From positions 1 through 64,000 of the forward strand of contig NZ_PQMG01000004.1 in NCBI RefSeq assembly GCF_008930665.1: 64,000 nucleotides of DNA. Reading direction: 5' to 3'. Source of the stretch: Corynebacterium sp. 74A. Lineage in GTDB: Bacteria > Actinomycetota > Actinomycetes > Mycobacteriales > Mycobacteriaceae. The translations under genes were made by a program, and so were the position numbers. The notes under the pieces were generated by a model that did no database searches, was not told where the DNA came from, and worked only from the letters and a program-made list of their open reading frames with translations. Shown here piece by piece: positions 18,620-27,196 of the stretch (positions are counted from its first letter, which is position 1; each line of letters opens with the position of its first letter).

Positions 18620-18651
18620 TGTCACTAATCTGTCACTAATCTGTCACTAAT
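18620..18651 (+). repeat. Candidate integrase arm sites, right
   Basis: Three exact copies of TGTCACTAAT at 18620, 18631 and 18642 (11-bp period), between the integrase start and the right att repeat. They match the pair at 12269-12289 in sequence and period. Confidence 0.55.
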
Positions 18652-18699
18652 AAGGGGCTTTTTCTGTCCCTTAGAGTCCACATCTGTCATAATGGTAAC

Positions 18700-18755
18700 A
18701 CGCCCTCAACCAGCGTAAACACAACAAAACCCCTAGTAGAAAACTACTAGGGGAA
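18700..18755 (-). repeat. Right attachment repeat with ssrA terminator
   Basis: 56 bp identical to 12126-12181. It contains the intrinsic terminator of ssrA: stem CCCCTAGTAG/CTACTAGGGG (18730-18753) followed on the minus strand by TTTTGTTGTG. Confidence 0.9.
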
Positions 18756-18765
18756 ATGCTGTTCG

Positions 18766-19148
18766 TGGAGCTGCCGGGAATCGAACCCGGGTCCTTCGTC
18801 ATCTCACCAGGGCTTCTCCGTGCGCAGTTCGTGCGCTGATCTCTACTCGGCTCTCCGGCTTGGACGAACACATCCGGATGATGAGCCCAGTTGTCGGTAA
18901 GAGTCCCCGCTGGCCCCGTCAACACAGCCAGTGGGCAAGTTCCCTTAAGTCGATGCCGGGAACTAGGGCGGGAACTACCCTAGGCCGACAGACACGCGTC
19001 GCTGATTAGGCAGCGAGGGCGTAGTCACGCTGAGAGGTCTTCTCTGCGTTTATTTTAGTTACTACGACGCTTAAATCGGTGGTCAGTAGTCTGCACCGGC
19101 ACGCTTCCCCTGGATCAGTGTACGAAGTCGAAACCAAAAATCAGCCCC
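18766..19148 (-). ncRNA. ssrA: Transfer-messenger RNA (tmRNA)
   Basis: The 5' end GGGGCTG (19148-19142) pairs with the 3' CAGCTCC (+A at 18766) to form the tRNA-like acceptor; CCA is not encoded. The T-arm GGTTCGAATCC-like loop is close to the 3' end. The tag reading frame resumes at GCAGAGAAGACC and encodes AEKTSQRDYALAA then TAA, very close to corynebacterial tags. With SmpB it rescues stalled ribosomes. The insertion has kept the RNA intact by supplying an identical downstream end. Confidence 0.95.
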
Positions 19149-19203
19149 TCGTTCGTCCTGTGACACGGTCGGGTGTTGTGCTCATCCGTTCACAGGAAGT
19201 TTC

Positions 19204-19232
19204 ATCTTACACCGCGGAATGGGCGCTGACAA
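19204..19232 (-). promoter_or_regulatory. ssrA promoter
   Basis: On the minus strand TTGTCA (19232-19227), 17 bases, TAAGAT (19209-19204). Transcription would start near 19197, leaving a ~49-base 5' extension to be trimmed from pre-tmRNA. Confidence 0.55.
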
Positions 19233-19278
19233 TGCCCCACCAAGGGGCCGCGCTGATGAGGCACTAATTTGGCACTAA

Positions 19279-19779
19279 TTAAGCGTTGATGCCCTTGATC
19301 CGCCGCCCCAGCTCGCGAGTGATCTCGCGTTCCTCGGTGCGCTTCTTAATGTCTTGGCGTTTGTCATAGGCCTGTTTACCCTCGGCCAGTCCGAGCTCCA
19401 GCTTGAGCCGGCCGTCTTTGAAATAGAGCTTCAGCGGAATCAAGGTGCGCTTCCCATCGCGTACTTTGCCCTCGAGGGAGTCGATCTCACGGCGATGCAA
19501 GAGCAGCTTGCGGTTGCGCCGTGGAGAGTGGTTGGTCCACGTACCCATCGAGTATTCGGGAATGTTGAGGTGCTGCAGCCACACCTCTCCCTTATCGATG
19601 GTGGCGAAGGAGTCAGCGAGGGAGACTTTCCCTTCCCTGATGGACTTCACCTCGGTACCGACGAGAGCGACGCCACACTCGTAGGTGTCTAGGATGGTGA
19701 AGTCATGCCGCGCTCGCCTATTGGTTGCCACCACGGCGTCTTTTCCGGCGCGCTGCTGCTTCTTCTTCTTTTTGCTCAT
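19279..19779 (-). CDS. smpB: SsrA-binding protein SmpB
   Basis: 166 residues. Family signatures are 'NRRARHDFTILDTYECGVALVGTEVKSIR', reported here only as the segment at residues ~20-48, then 'HLNIPEYSMGTW', 'HRREI' and the basic C-terminal tail 'KQAYDKRQDIKKR'. It binds tmRNA and delivers it to stalled ribosomes. The gene lies directly upstream of ssrA on the same strand, the usual actinobacterial arrangement. Confidence 0.96.
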   Translation of the reverse strand: MSKKKKKQQRAGKDAVVATNRRARHDFTILDTYECGVALVGTEVKSIREGKVSLADSFATIDKGEVWLQHLNIPEYSMGTWTNHSPRRNRKLLLHRREIDSLEGKVRDGKRTLIPLKLYFKDGRLKLELGLAEGKQAYDKRQDIKKRTEEREITRELGRRIKGINA

Positions 19780-19848
19780 AACAGCTCCCCAGTCTAGCGT
19801 GCACTCGTCCCGAGCCCTACGCCCTCCCCCTCCCGGGTTCGCCGCCGA

Positions 19849-20604
19849 TTAGTGATAAACGGCAACGCGATACTCGGGCCCTTCCATGCAGGTGACCTCG
19901 GTGTGGAAGATCTCGGTGAGGATCTCTCCGGTCATGATCTCTTCGGGCGGGCCGAAGTAGAGCACTTCGCCGTTTTGAACGGCGCAGATCTGGTCGGCAT
20001 AGGCGGAGGCGAAGTTAATATCGTGCAGCACCACGATGATCGTGCGCCCCAGCTCGCGGGCGGCAGTACGCAGGTGCTTCATCATGGACACGGAGTGGGC
20101 GACGTCGAGGTTATTCAGTGGCTCGTCGAGCAACACGTATTCGGTGTCTTGAGCGAGCACCATCGCCACATAGGCGCGCTGTCGCTGCCCTCCCGAAAGC
20201 TCGTCGAGATAGCGATCCTCGAGGTCGGTGAGCTTGAAGAAGTCGAGATAACGCTCGATGATCGTTTCGTCCTCGGCGGTGAGCCGCCCCTTGCTATAGG
20301 GGAAACGCCCAAAGCTGACGAGCTGGCGCACGGTGAGCCGGGTAATGAAGTGATTGTCTTGGCGCAGGATCGATAGCACGTGTGCGAGATCCTCCGAGCG
20401 GGTGCTGGCCACATCGTAGCCAGCCACGGTGATCGTGCCGCTGTCCATTCCTAAGAGGCGACCGATCATCGTCAGCAGCGTGGACTTTCCGGCACCATTG
20501 GGGCCGACGAGTGCGGTGATGCCACCGACCGGGATCTCAAGGTCCACGGGCCCGATCTCTGTGTCCGAGCCATAGGTTTTGGAAACATTGGTCAGACGAA
20601 TCAT
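19849..20604 (-). CDS. Iron-siderophore ABC transporter, ATPase
   Basis: 251 residues with a full ABC signature: Walker A 'GPNGAGKST', Q-loop 'LRQDNHF', signature 'LSGGQRQRAYVAMVLAQ', Walker B 'YVLLDEPLNNLD' and His switch 'VLHDINFA'. It is the energy subunit of the importer encoded upstream; its start overlaps the permease stop by 4 bp. It is closest in type to the FecE/YclP family. Confidence 0.92.
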   Translation of the reverse strand: MIRLTNVSKTYGSDTEIGPVDLEIPVGGITALVGPNGAGKSTLLTMIGRLLGMDSGTITVAGYDVASTRSEDLAHVLSILRQDNHFITRLTVRQLVSFGRFPYSKGRLTAEDETIIERYLDFFKLTDLEDRYLDELSGGQRQRAYVAMVLAQDTEYVLLDEPLNNLDVAHSVSMMKHLRTAARELGRTIIVVLHDINFASAYADQICAVQNGEVLYFGPPEEIMTGEILTEIFHTEVTCMEGPEYRVAVYH

Positions 20605-21677
20605 AGGGTGCCTTTCCGAAGGATCACGATGAGGAATGCCACGCCGCCAACGAGCTCGATGATGATGGACACCACGCCTTGGGCGTAGAAGATGTGCTTC
20701 ATTATGAAGTAGGCGCCAGCCAGCACAACGAAGCCCAGCAGAGCCGCCATCGGCAGAATCCGACGGTGGTCATAGGTGTCCGCGGCCTGGTAGGACAAGG
20801 TGGCGACGAGGAAGCCGAGGAAGGTAATGGGGCCGATGAGCGCGGTGGATACAGCCATGAGGCAGGCCACGCAGGTGAGCACGATGATGGTGTGGCGCCG
20901 GTAGTTCACGCCGAGATTCGTGGTGGCTTCCCTGCCCAAGGCGAGCACGTTGAGTGTGCGGGACTTGCCGAGCAGAATGACGGCGGCCACGATCATCACT
21001 GGTATCGCGATGGGCAGGTAGGAGGAATCGGCGTTATTGACCGAGCCAAACATCTTCGCGGCGAGCACATCGAACTCGCTGGGGCTTAACATGCGGCGCA
21101 TGAAGGTGGACACCGATGTCAGCCCGCCGCCGATGATGATGCCGATGAGCAGCATCAGCTGCATATCGCTTCCATGCCCGTCCAAGAGCCACCCATAGAG
21201 CATGAGCGCGAGCAGAATCATTACCACGACCTGCACGCCGAATTGCACTAGCCCGGAAAAAGCAAGAAATCCAGACACCCCGAGGAAGTACACCAAGCTG
21301 GTCTGGATGGTGATGTAGAGAGCCTCGAAGCCCATGATGGAGGGAGTGACGATGCGGTTGTTCGCCACCGTTTGGAAGGCGACGGTGGCGAGCCCGTGGC
21401 AGATCGCGACAATTGCCATCACCGCCACTGAGAAGGAACGTCGCTCCGCGATGAGCCAGAAGCCGCGGCTACCCACCTCCATCGGGTTATCCCACCACAC
21501 CAGCAGCACTGCGAGAGCAACGGCGGCCGCGCTCAGTGCTGCCATAAGCCACCAATAGCGCCGAGCTGTGCGCTTGGAGCCAAAGGCCAGTGTGCGATGC
21601 CGCGGCTCGGCGGTATCGGCAGAGCCCGAGGATGGAGAAGGCTGAGAGTTGGCGTCGATAAGCGAAAAAGAAGCCAT
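20601..21677 (-). CDS. Iron-siderophore ABC transporter, permease 2
   Basis: 358 residues, FecCD family with about nine to ten membrane segments. A long N-terminal hydrophilic part precedes TM1. The conserved 'GREATTNLGVNYRR' cytoplasmic loop contacts the ATPase, and 'GPITFLGFLVATLSYQ' is typical. It starts at the base after the stop of permease 1. It is similar in type to FatC/YclO proteins. Confidence 0.9.
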   Translation of the reverse strand: MASFSLIDANSQPSPSSGSADTAEPRHRTLAFGSKRTARRYWWLMAALSAAAVALAVLLVWWDNPMEVGSRGFWLIAERRSFSVAVMAIVAICHGLATVAFQTVANNRIVTPSIMGFEALYITIQTSLVYFLGVSGFLAFSGLVQFGVQVVVMILLALMLYGWLLDGHGSDMQLMLLIGIIIGGGLTSVSTFMRRMLSPSEFDVLAAKMFGSVNNADSSYLPIAIPVMIVAAVILLGKSRTLNVLALGREATTNLGVNYRRHTIIVLTCVACLMAVSTALIGPITFLGFLVATLSYQAADTYDHRRILPMAALLGFVVLAGAYFIMKHIFYAQGVVSIIIELVGGVAFLIVILRKGTL

Positions 21678-22676
21678 CTAGATTCTGCCCTTTCGATGAG
21701 AGAGAAGCAGGCCGATAAAGACGACGGCCCCGACGATGCCGAGTATCACGGACACGGGAATTTCGAAGGGCATGATGATCAGCCGGCCGAGGAGATCGCA
21801 GACGGTGACAATGCCGATGCCGAGCAGACACACCCAAGGAAGGTTGGAGCGGAGGTCATCGCCGCGGATCATGGACACCACGTTCGGCACGATCAGCCCC
21901 ACGAAGGGTAGGTTGCCCACGACGACGGTCACCACTCCTGTGGCGAAGGCAATCATGAGGGTGCCGATTAAGAGGACGCGATTGTAATTCACACCGATCG
22001 TGGTGGCGAGGTCCTGGCCTAGGCCGGCGGCGGTGAGGCGATCCGCCACGATCCATACCGCCACCACAACGAAGGCAACTAGCCACAACACCTCGTATTG
22101 TCCCCGCAGCACCGAGGTGAAACTGCCGGCGAACCAGATACCGAGCTGCTGCAGCATATTGACTTGGAGGGCGACGAAGGTGGAGATGGAGCTGATGACC
22201 GCTCCCAGCATGATGCCCACGATGGGCACGATCAGGGAGCTGCGCAGACTCACCCGGCGCAAGAAGAGGAAGAACACTACGGTGCCGACGAAAGCGAACA
22301 CCACCGCGGAGACCATGCGCACGGTCAGCGACGGGTTCGGGAAGATAATCATGGCAAAAAGCAAGCCCAGAGCCGCCCATTCCGTGGTTCCGGTAGTGGT
22401 GGGTTCCACGAAGCGGTTCTGGGTGAGCAGCTGCATCACTAATCCCGACAGCGCCATGGCGGCGCCCGCCAGTACGAGAGCAATGGTGCGGGGAATGCGG
22501 GTGATGTTCAGCATCTCTGAGGTGTCATGCACACCGACGAGAAGCGAAGCCACCAGCAGTCCCGCTACCGCCACGATGCCCACAGCGAGCTTCCAGTCCC
22601 ATACCGAATTGCGGGTGGTGCGGCGAGCGGGCCGCGAATCACGGCCATCGGCAGAGGTAACGGCGGGGGTGCTCAT
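21678..22676 (-). CDS. Iron-siderophore ABC transporter, permease 1
   Basis: 332 residues, FecCD family. It carries 'RIPRTIALVLAGAAMALSG' at the N-terminal half and the ATPase-coupling loop 'GQDLATTIGVNYNR', then 'GNLPFVGLIVPNVV'. It is similar in type to FatD/YclN and forms the heterodimeric channel with permease 2. The gap of 120 bp from the binding-protein gene holds a strong stem-loop (22746-22788). Confidence 0.92.
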   Translation of the reverse strand: MSTPAVTSADGRDSRPARRTTRNSVWDWKLAVGIVAVAGLLVASLLVGVHDTSEMLNITRIPRTIALVLAGAAMALSGLVMQLLTQNRFVEPTTTGTTEWAALGLLFAMIIFPNPSLTVRMVSAVVFAFVGTVVFFLFLRRVSLRSSLIVPIVGIMLGAVISSISTFVALQVNMLQQLGIWFAGSFTSVLRGQYEVLWLVAFVVVAVWIVADRLTAAGLGQDLATTIGVNYNRVLLIGTLMIAFATGVVTVVVGNLPFVGLIVPNVVSMIRGDDLRSNLPWVCLLGIGIVTVCDLLGRLIIMPFEIPVSVILGIVGAVVFIGLLLSHRKGRI

Positions 22677-22745
22677 AACTGTGGTAGCTCCTTAGGGATA
22701 CGCGGCACAGCCTGAAGGCTGCGCGCACAGATGGGACAACACGTG

Positions 22746-22788
22746 CCACACCCGCGTGGTGGTGCGCGACCTGCCCACGCGGGTGTGG
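22746..22788 (-). promoter_or_regulatory. Stem-loop between binding-protein and permease genes
   Basis: Perfect 14-bp arms CCACACCCGCGTGG (22746-22759) and CCACGCGGGTGTGG (22775-22788), with no T-run. In ABC operons such intercistronic hairpins commonly protect the binding-protein message or partly terminate, giving more binding protein than permease. Confidence 0.55.
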
Positions 22789-22796
22789 ACCAAGCG

Positions 22797-23807
22797 CTAC
22801 TTCTTCAGAGCCTTGAGCTTCTCCGCAATAGCGTTGAAGTACTCAGTGTAGGTTTGGATGCCCTCATTGGTGTAGGTGTCGTTATCCATCACCATGATGG
22901 CGTCATTCTGGATCGCGGGGACGTCCTTGAGCGCCTCAGAGTTGCGGAGCACCTCCAGAGCTGGGGTGTAGTCGGGATCGTCGGCCTTCACAGCGGCGTC
23001 GCGGTCCATCACCAGCAGGACGTCGGGGTTCGCCGCGGCGATAGCCTCCACGGAGATGTCATCGCCCTTATGGTCATCGGAGACGTTGTCCACATCGAGG
23101 GCCGGGGTGAGATCCAGAAGATCGAACACCGGGCCCAGGGTGCGGCCCACCGTGGGGGCCACGTAGCCGATCTCACCACCGGATACGATCACAGCCATCA
23201 CGCTGAGATCAGGGTCGTAGGCCTCCTTGGCGGCGGCAACCGACTCATCGAACTTATCGTTGAGTTTCTTAGCGTCGTCTTCGCGCTCGAAAATCTTGCC
23301 CACGTCGGTGATCTGGTGCTTTAGTTCCTCGCCGAGATTTTCGCCTTCTTCAATCTCATAGTCGAGTACCGTTGCATCGGGCACGAGCGACTTGATGTCC
23401 TCGTACATGTGCTGGAAGCGCTGACCATTCAACACTAGGTCGGGTTCTGCGGCCACGATGACCTCGAGGTCCGGTTCCCGGTGATTGCCGATGTTCACCA
23501 CGGAATCGTCAGTGCGGTAGCTGATGGTGGTGGGAATGATGTCCTGCGGGGCCGCCACCAGCGGAATATCCCAGTCCTGAAGGGTCTCGAGGATGCGGTT
23601 ATCAGTGGCCACAACGCGCTGCGGATCCACCGGCACTTCGTGTTCACCGAATTGGTCAGTGACACTGACAGTCTTTACCTCTTCGCCAGAGGCGGAGCCA
23701 TCCGCCGCAGCGGAAGAAGAGGAACCACTATCCTCACCAGTGGCACAGCCAGCGAAGCTGAGCGCAGCAATGGCACTGAGAGCAGTAAATCGAAGGTGCT
23801 TCTTCAT
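22797..23807 (-). CDS. Iron-siderophore ABC transporter, substrate-binding lipoprotein
   Basis: 336 residues with a lipoprotein signal peptide: 'FTALSAIAALSFAGC' with lipobox Cys ~21, then a Ser/Gly-rich linker. The mature part is a PBP of the FatB/CeuE/YclQ type: 'VTDQFGEHEVPVDPQRVV' opening, 'EPDLEVIVAAEPDLVL' and a closing helix 'YTEYFNAIAEKLKALKK'. It captures ferric siderophore outside the membrane; the exact ligand is unknown. It is the first gene of the operon and has candidate iron boxes upstream. Confidence 0.92.
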   Translation of the reverse strand: MKKHLRFTALSAIAALSFAGCATGEDSGSSSSAAADGSASGEEVKTVSVTDQFGEHEVPVDPQRVVATDNRILETLQDWDIPLVAAPQDIIPTTISYRTDDSVVNIGNHREPDLEVIVAAEPDLVLNGQRFQHMYEDIKSLVPDATVLDYEIEEGENLGEELKHQITDVGKIFEREDDAKKLNDKFDESVAAAKEAYDPDLSVMAVIVSGGEIGYVAPTVGRTLGPVFDLLDLTPALDVDNVSDDHKGDDISVEAIAAANPDVLLVMDRDAAVKADDPDYTPALEVLRNSEALKDVPAIQNDAIMVMDNDTYTNEGIQTYTEYFNAIAEKLKALKK

Positions 23808-24198
23808 ATTGGGTTACACGTCCTTTCATCGAGAGCGCCCATTAGCACGTAGCAGACAACCACGGCCGGCACGGCGCCCAGTCAGTGCGAGTGCATCTCA
23901 CCCGACGTGACAGCGAAACGTCGAAGCTCAGAGCGCCAACTGTGCGGCAGCCACTTCTGTGGCGGATCTGCTTCGACACAGAGAAAGGTTAACGCACCCT
24001 TACCCCCAATTCCTAGGGTTATTTTAGCTTTAGCTCACTTAGGAGTGCCTCAACTGCCTAAACCGAGAATGTTCTCGCATTCACTACCCCCATATTGGGT
24101 AGAAATGCCTCCGCTCTGCGCCTACGCTTCCGTACCCAGCAGACAGCACAACGCCCACCGGCCGGCACGCTTCTTCCCTTTTAAGGAAAGCTGCGCGG
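23808..24198 (-). promoter_or_regulatory. Upstream region of the siderophore operon with candidate DtxR boxes
   Basis: Two 19-mers each share about 12 of 19 positions with the DtxR/IdeR palindrome: 23984-24002 (AAAGGTTAACGCACCCTTA) and 24039-24057 (TTAGGAGTGCCTCAACTGC). The matches are modest, but iron control of this operon type by DtxR is well established in corynebacteria. I found no other gene in this interval. Confidence 0.35.
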
Positions 24199-24218
24199 CA
24201 GGTGGGCGTCGATAAGCG
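24199..24218 (+). repeat. Dispersed 20-bp motif, copy 3 (downstream of ftsX)
   Basis: Identical to the 20-mer at 4139-4158. It lies 12 bp past the ftsX stop and is inverted relative to copy 4 at 25938. Confidence 0.6.
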
Positions 24219-24230
24219 CTGCGGCGGAAA

Positions 24231-25133
24231 CTATTTCCGCACGTATATGCGCAGGGTCACGTCTGCGGTAATGGCCGCAAAACCCACACCAATGAGTGCA
24301 ATCACTGGGGCAAGAACCCACACGTGCTGGTCGAGCACGGGCGCGATGATGTGGGAGGAGTAGAGATCGGACAGGGCCTGGTCCACCACCAGCTTCTTGC
24401 CGGCGAAGAGCCCGGCGACGGCGAGCGCCGAACCGATGAGGGCGGCGAATACAGCCTCCAGAATGAAGGGCGCTTGGGTATACCACCGCGAGGCGCCGAC
24501 GATGCGCATGATCTTGGTTTCTTCGCGCCGGTGATAGGCGGCGAGCTGCACCATGTTGGCGATGAGGAACATCGCGGCCACGGCCTGCACCGCGGCGATC
24601 AGGAAGGTGGCGTTACGGATCGAATCAAGGTTATCGGTGGCCGCGCGGACATCATCGTTTTGGTCGATGATCGCGATCACCTGCTCTTTATCGCGGATGG
24701 GCTCCAGCGGGGAATCCTCGAGCGGGTTCGTCAGTTGCACGTGCAATGCAGCGGGCAGGGCATCCTCGGTGGTCGATTCCACCAGCTGGGGGTCGGTGTC
24801 CTTAAAAAGCTCCACGAAGCGCTCATAGCTATCGGCGCGGGAGCGGAAAGTCACGGCCTCAACGCCCTCGGCACCGTCGAGCTGCTCGCGGATCTCCCGG
24901 CAGGCATCGCTCTCGCAGGTGGGATCGTTGGCCGAGATCTCCTCGTCGAATTGCACGATGGTCTCTACCCGATCCAGGTAGATGTCCTTGGTGCGTTCGG
25001 TCATGTTGGTCACCAAAATGCCGGTGGCCAGCAGTGCCAGCGAGATGGCGGTGGTAATCACCAGCGCGATGGTCATGGTGATGTTGCGTCCGAGCCCCTG
25101 CAGGGCTTCACGCAGCACGATTCCAAGCCTCAT
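24231..25133 (-). CDS. ftsX: Cell division protein FtsX
   Basis: 300 residues with the FtsX layout. A TM helix near residues 22-45 is followed by a ~110-residue extracellular domain with a Cys pair ('DPTCESDACREI'), then three C-terminal TM helices and 'MVQLAAYHRREETKIMRIVGAS'. With FtsE it forms an ABC-type complex that activates peptidoglycan hydrolases at the septum. It lies 30 bp after ftsE in the same transcript. Confidence 0.95.
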   Translation of the reverse strand: MRLGIVLREALQGLGRNITMTIALVITTAISLALLATGILVTNMTERTKDIYLDRVETIVQFDEEISANDPTCESDACREIREQLDGAEGVEAVTFRSRADSYERFVELFKDTDPQLVESTTEDALPAALHVQLTNPLEDSPLEPIRDKEQVIAIIDQNDDVRAATDNLDSIRNATFLIAAVQAVAAMFLIANMVQLAAYHRREETKIMRIVGASRWYTQAPFILEAVFAALIGSALAVAGLFAGKKLVVDQALSDLYSSHIIAPVLDQHVWVLAPVIALIGVGFAAITADVTLRIYVRK

Positions 25134-25163
25134 AATGTTGTCTCCTTATTTTCCCGCTGCTAC

Positions 25164-25853
25164 TTAATTGCCCTCGCCGTAGACGCCGCGGACGTCATCA
25201 CGGACGAGCTTGCCTAGGTTCAACTCGATGACGCGACGGCGCATGGCGTCCACCGCACCAGCGTTGTGCGTAGACATCACCACGGTGGTGCCCGTCTTAT
25301 TGATGCGGTTGAGCAGCACCATAATGTCCGTGGAGGTGTGCGGGTCAAGGTTGCCGGTGGGCTCATCGGCCAAGAGCAACAGCGGCCGGTTCACGAAGGC
25401 GCGGGCGATGGCCACGCGCTGCTGTTCGCCGCCGGATAGCTCATGGGGCATGCGATTGCCCTTGGCTTCGAGGCCGACCATCTCGAGAGTCTCGGGCACC
25501 AGCTTGTCGATGGCCTTTTTATCCTTGCCGATTACTTCCAGAGCGAAGGCCACGTTGTCGTAGACATTCTTCTTCGGCAACAGCTTGAAGTCCTGGAAGA
25601 CGAAGCCGATCTTGCGCCGGAGCTCATTAATCTTCTTCCCACGCAGAGCGTTGACATGGTAGTCATCGAAGTAGATATCGCCGCTCGTCACGTCTTCCTC
25701 GCGCACGAGCAGCTGCAGGAAGGTGGACTTGCCCGAACCCGATTGGCCGATCAGGAAGACAAACTCGCCCTTCTCAATCTCGAGGTTGATATTGTCCAGC
25801 GCAGGACGCGTGGACGTCTTATATGTCTTGGTTACACTATCAAACGTGATCAC
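25164..25853 (-). CDS. ftsE: Cell division ATP-binding protein FtsE
   Basis: About 229 residues. ABC motifs: Walker A 'GQSGSGKST', '[20 protein letters not shown]', Walker B '[12 protein letters not shown]' and 'MSTHNAG'. The GTG at 25853 (protein starting [14 protein letters not shown], read as Met) fits homologues and has AGGG 8 bases upstream; GTG 25862 is the alternative. It energises FtsX at the division site. Confidence 0.95.
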   Translation of the reverse strand: MITFDSVTKTYKTSTRPALDNINLEIEKGEFVFLIGQSGSGKSTFLQLLVREEDVTSGDIYFDDYHVNALRGKKINELRRKIGFVFQDFKLLPKKNVYDNVAFALEVIGKDKKAIDKLVPETLEMVGLEAKGNRMPHELSGGEQQRVAIARAFVNRPLLLLADEPTGNLDPHTSTDIMVLLNRINKTGTTVVMSTHNAGAVDAMRRRVIELNLGKLVRDDVRGVYGEGN

Positions 25854-25937
25854 ATGAACCACCCTAGTTCCCAGCAGTCACATTGAAAACTCTGCTGTTG
25901 GCTGGTGTTAAAGTCTGCCCCCACATTCCTGCCGTGC

Positions 25938-25957
25938 GCTTATCGACGCTCACCTGC
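25938..25957 (-). repeat. Dispersed 20-bp motif, copy 4 (upstream of ftsE)
   Basis: The reverse complement is CAGGTGAGCGTCGATAAGCG, one mismatch from copies 1 and 3. It lies in the 120-bp gap between the prfB stop and the ftsE start. Confidence 0.6.
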
Positions 25958-25982
25958 GCCGATCCCACGTAGAAAGGCCGAG

Positions 25983-27089
25983 CTAGTCCTCCTCGGAGTT
26001 CTGGGCGATGCGCCAGCGAATGCCGGCCTCGAGGAAGTCATCGATGTCGCCTTCGAGAACCTTGGTGGGATCATTGACCTCGTAGTTCATCCGCAGATCC
26101 TTGACCATTTGGTAGGGGTGCAGCACATAGGAGCGCATCTGGTTGCCCCAGGAGGCATTGCCGCCGGCGCCGAGGGCGTCCATCTCATTGCGTTCTTCTT
26201 GGCGCTTGCGCTCCAGCAGCTTGGCCTGCAGCACCCGCATGGCCGAGGCCTTGTTTTGGTGCTGCGATTTTTCGTTTTGGCAGCTCACCACCAGCCCGGT
26301 GGGCAGGTGGGTCAGGCGCACGGCGGAGTCGGTGGTATTCACGCTCTGCCCGCCGGGTCCGGAGGAACGGAAGACATCCACCCGGATCTCGGAGTCGGGG
26401 ATGTCGATATGGTCGGTCTTTTCCACCACCGGCAGCACCTCCACCTCGGCGAAAGAGGTTTGGCGGCGGCTTTGATTATCGAAGGGCGAGAGCCGCACCA
26501 AACGATGCGCCCCCTGCTCCACCGACAAGGTGCCGTACATGTACTCGCCATGCACCACGAAGGTAGCGGATTTAATGCCGGCCTCCTCCGCATAGGAGAT
26601 GTCATAGACATCCACCTTGTGGCCCTTCTTCTCCGCCCAGCGGGTATACATGCGCATGAGCATCTCAGCCCAGTCCGCGGCATCCACGCCACCGGCGCCG
26701 GAACGGATATTGATCACGGCCTCGCGGGCGTCATACTCACCGGAGAGCATGGTGGTTACTTCCAGCGACTCGATCTCTTTCTGCAGCGCCCGCAGCTCTT
26801 CATCGGCCAGATCCTCCGGCTCGCCCTCTTCCTCGGCCAGCTGGTACATAATCGGCAGATCGTCTACCCGCTGGCGCAACTGGGTCAGGCGCTTGAGCTG
26901 GGATTGCTTATTGGATAGCTCCGTGGTGACGCTCTGGGCATGCTCAGGATCATCCCAGAGCGAGGGATCGGCGGCCTTCATCTCCAGCTCCCGCACCGCA
27001 TCACTCAGCCCCACCGGGTCAAGTACCTTCTCCAAGGTGCTCAGGGTGGAATCTAGGCTGGCATGCTGGTGCTGAATCTCGGGGCGCAT
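25983..27089 (-). CDS. prfB: Peptide chain release factor 2
   Basis: 368 residues. The stop-codon-reading tripeptide SPF ('[12 protein letters not shown]') marks RF2 (UGA/UAA), and the catalytic GGQ is in '[17 protein letters not shown]'. There is no programmed frameshift: the frame is open from ATG 27089 through the whole gene, as is usual in actinobacteria. The prfB-ftsE-ftsX-smpB order is conserved in this group. Confidence 0.96.
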   Translation of the reverse strand: MRPEIQHQHASLDSTLSTLEKVLDPVGLSDAVRELEMKAADPSLWDDPEHAQSVTTELSNKQSQLKRLTQLRQRVDDLPIMYQLAEEEGEPEDLADEELRALQKEIESLEVTTMLSGEYDAREAVINIRSGAGGVDAADWAEMLMRMYTRWAEKKGHKVDVYDISYAEEAGIKSATFVVHGEYMYGTLSVEQGAHRLVRLSPFDNQSRRQTSFAEVEVLPVVEKTDHIDIPDSEIRVDVFRSSGPGGQSVNTTDSAVRLTHLPTGLVVSCQNEKSQHQNKASAMRVLQAKLLERKRQEERNEMDALGAGGNASWGNQMRSYVLHPYQMVKDLRMNYEVNDPTKVLEGDIDDFLEAGIRWRIAQNSEED

Positions 27090-27196
27090 AGTTGTTCATT
27101 CTATGCATATCTCTCAACCGCGCCGAACGCGGGCAGAGCGTGCCACTCCCCCACCTGCGCTCCGTGAGCACACCTGCGCGCGGCAGACAAGGCACA

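Larger units (their letters stand above)
12126..18755. mobile_element. Integrative element in the 3' end of ssrA (satellite-like)
   Basis: A ~6.57-kb insertion bounded by a 56-bp identical direct repeat: 12126-12181 and 18700-18755. The repeat is the region just past the ssrA 3' end, including its terminator; similarity continues into the last ~14 bases of ssrA. Contents: a tyrosine integrase beside the right repeat, an unknown protein, an excisionase-like wHTH, a primase-polymerase, a P-loop protein, a 1.07-kb non-coding block with hairpins and iterons, and two small Cys-containing genes near the left repeat. There is no relaxase, FtsK/TraB, capsid or terminase gene. It could be a phage satellite or a minimal AICE-like replicating element. 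Confidence 0.85.

Noticed and set aside
21652-21671. Fifth copy of the dispersed 20-bp motif
   Set aside because: It matches only 16 of 20 positions and lies in the first codons of a permease gene (SLIDAN), so chance is likely.
25983-27089. Programmed frameshift in prfB
   Set aside because: The frame is open from ATG to stop with no internal UGA at codon ~26.
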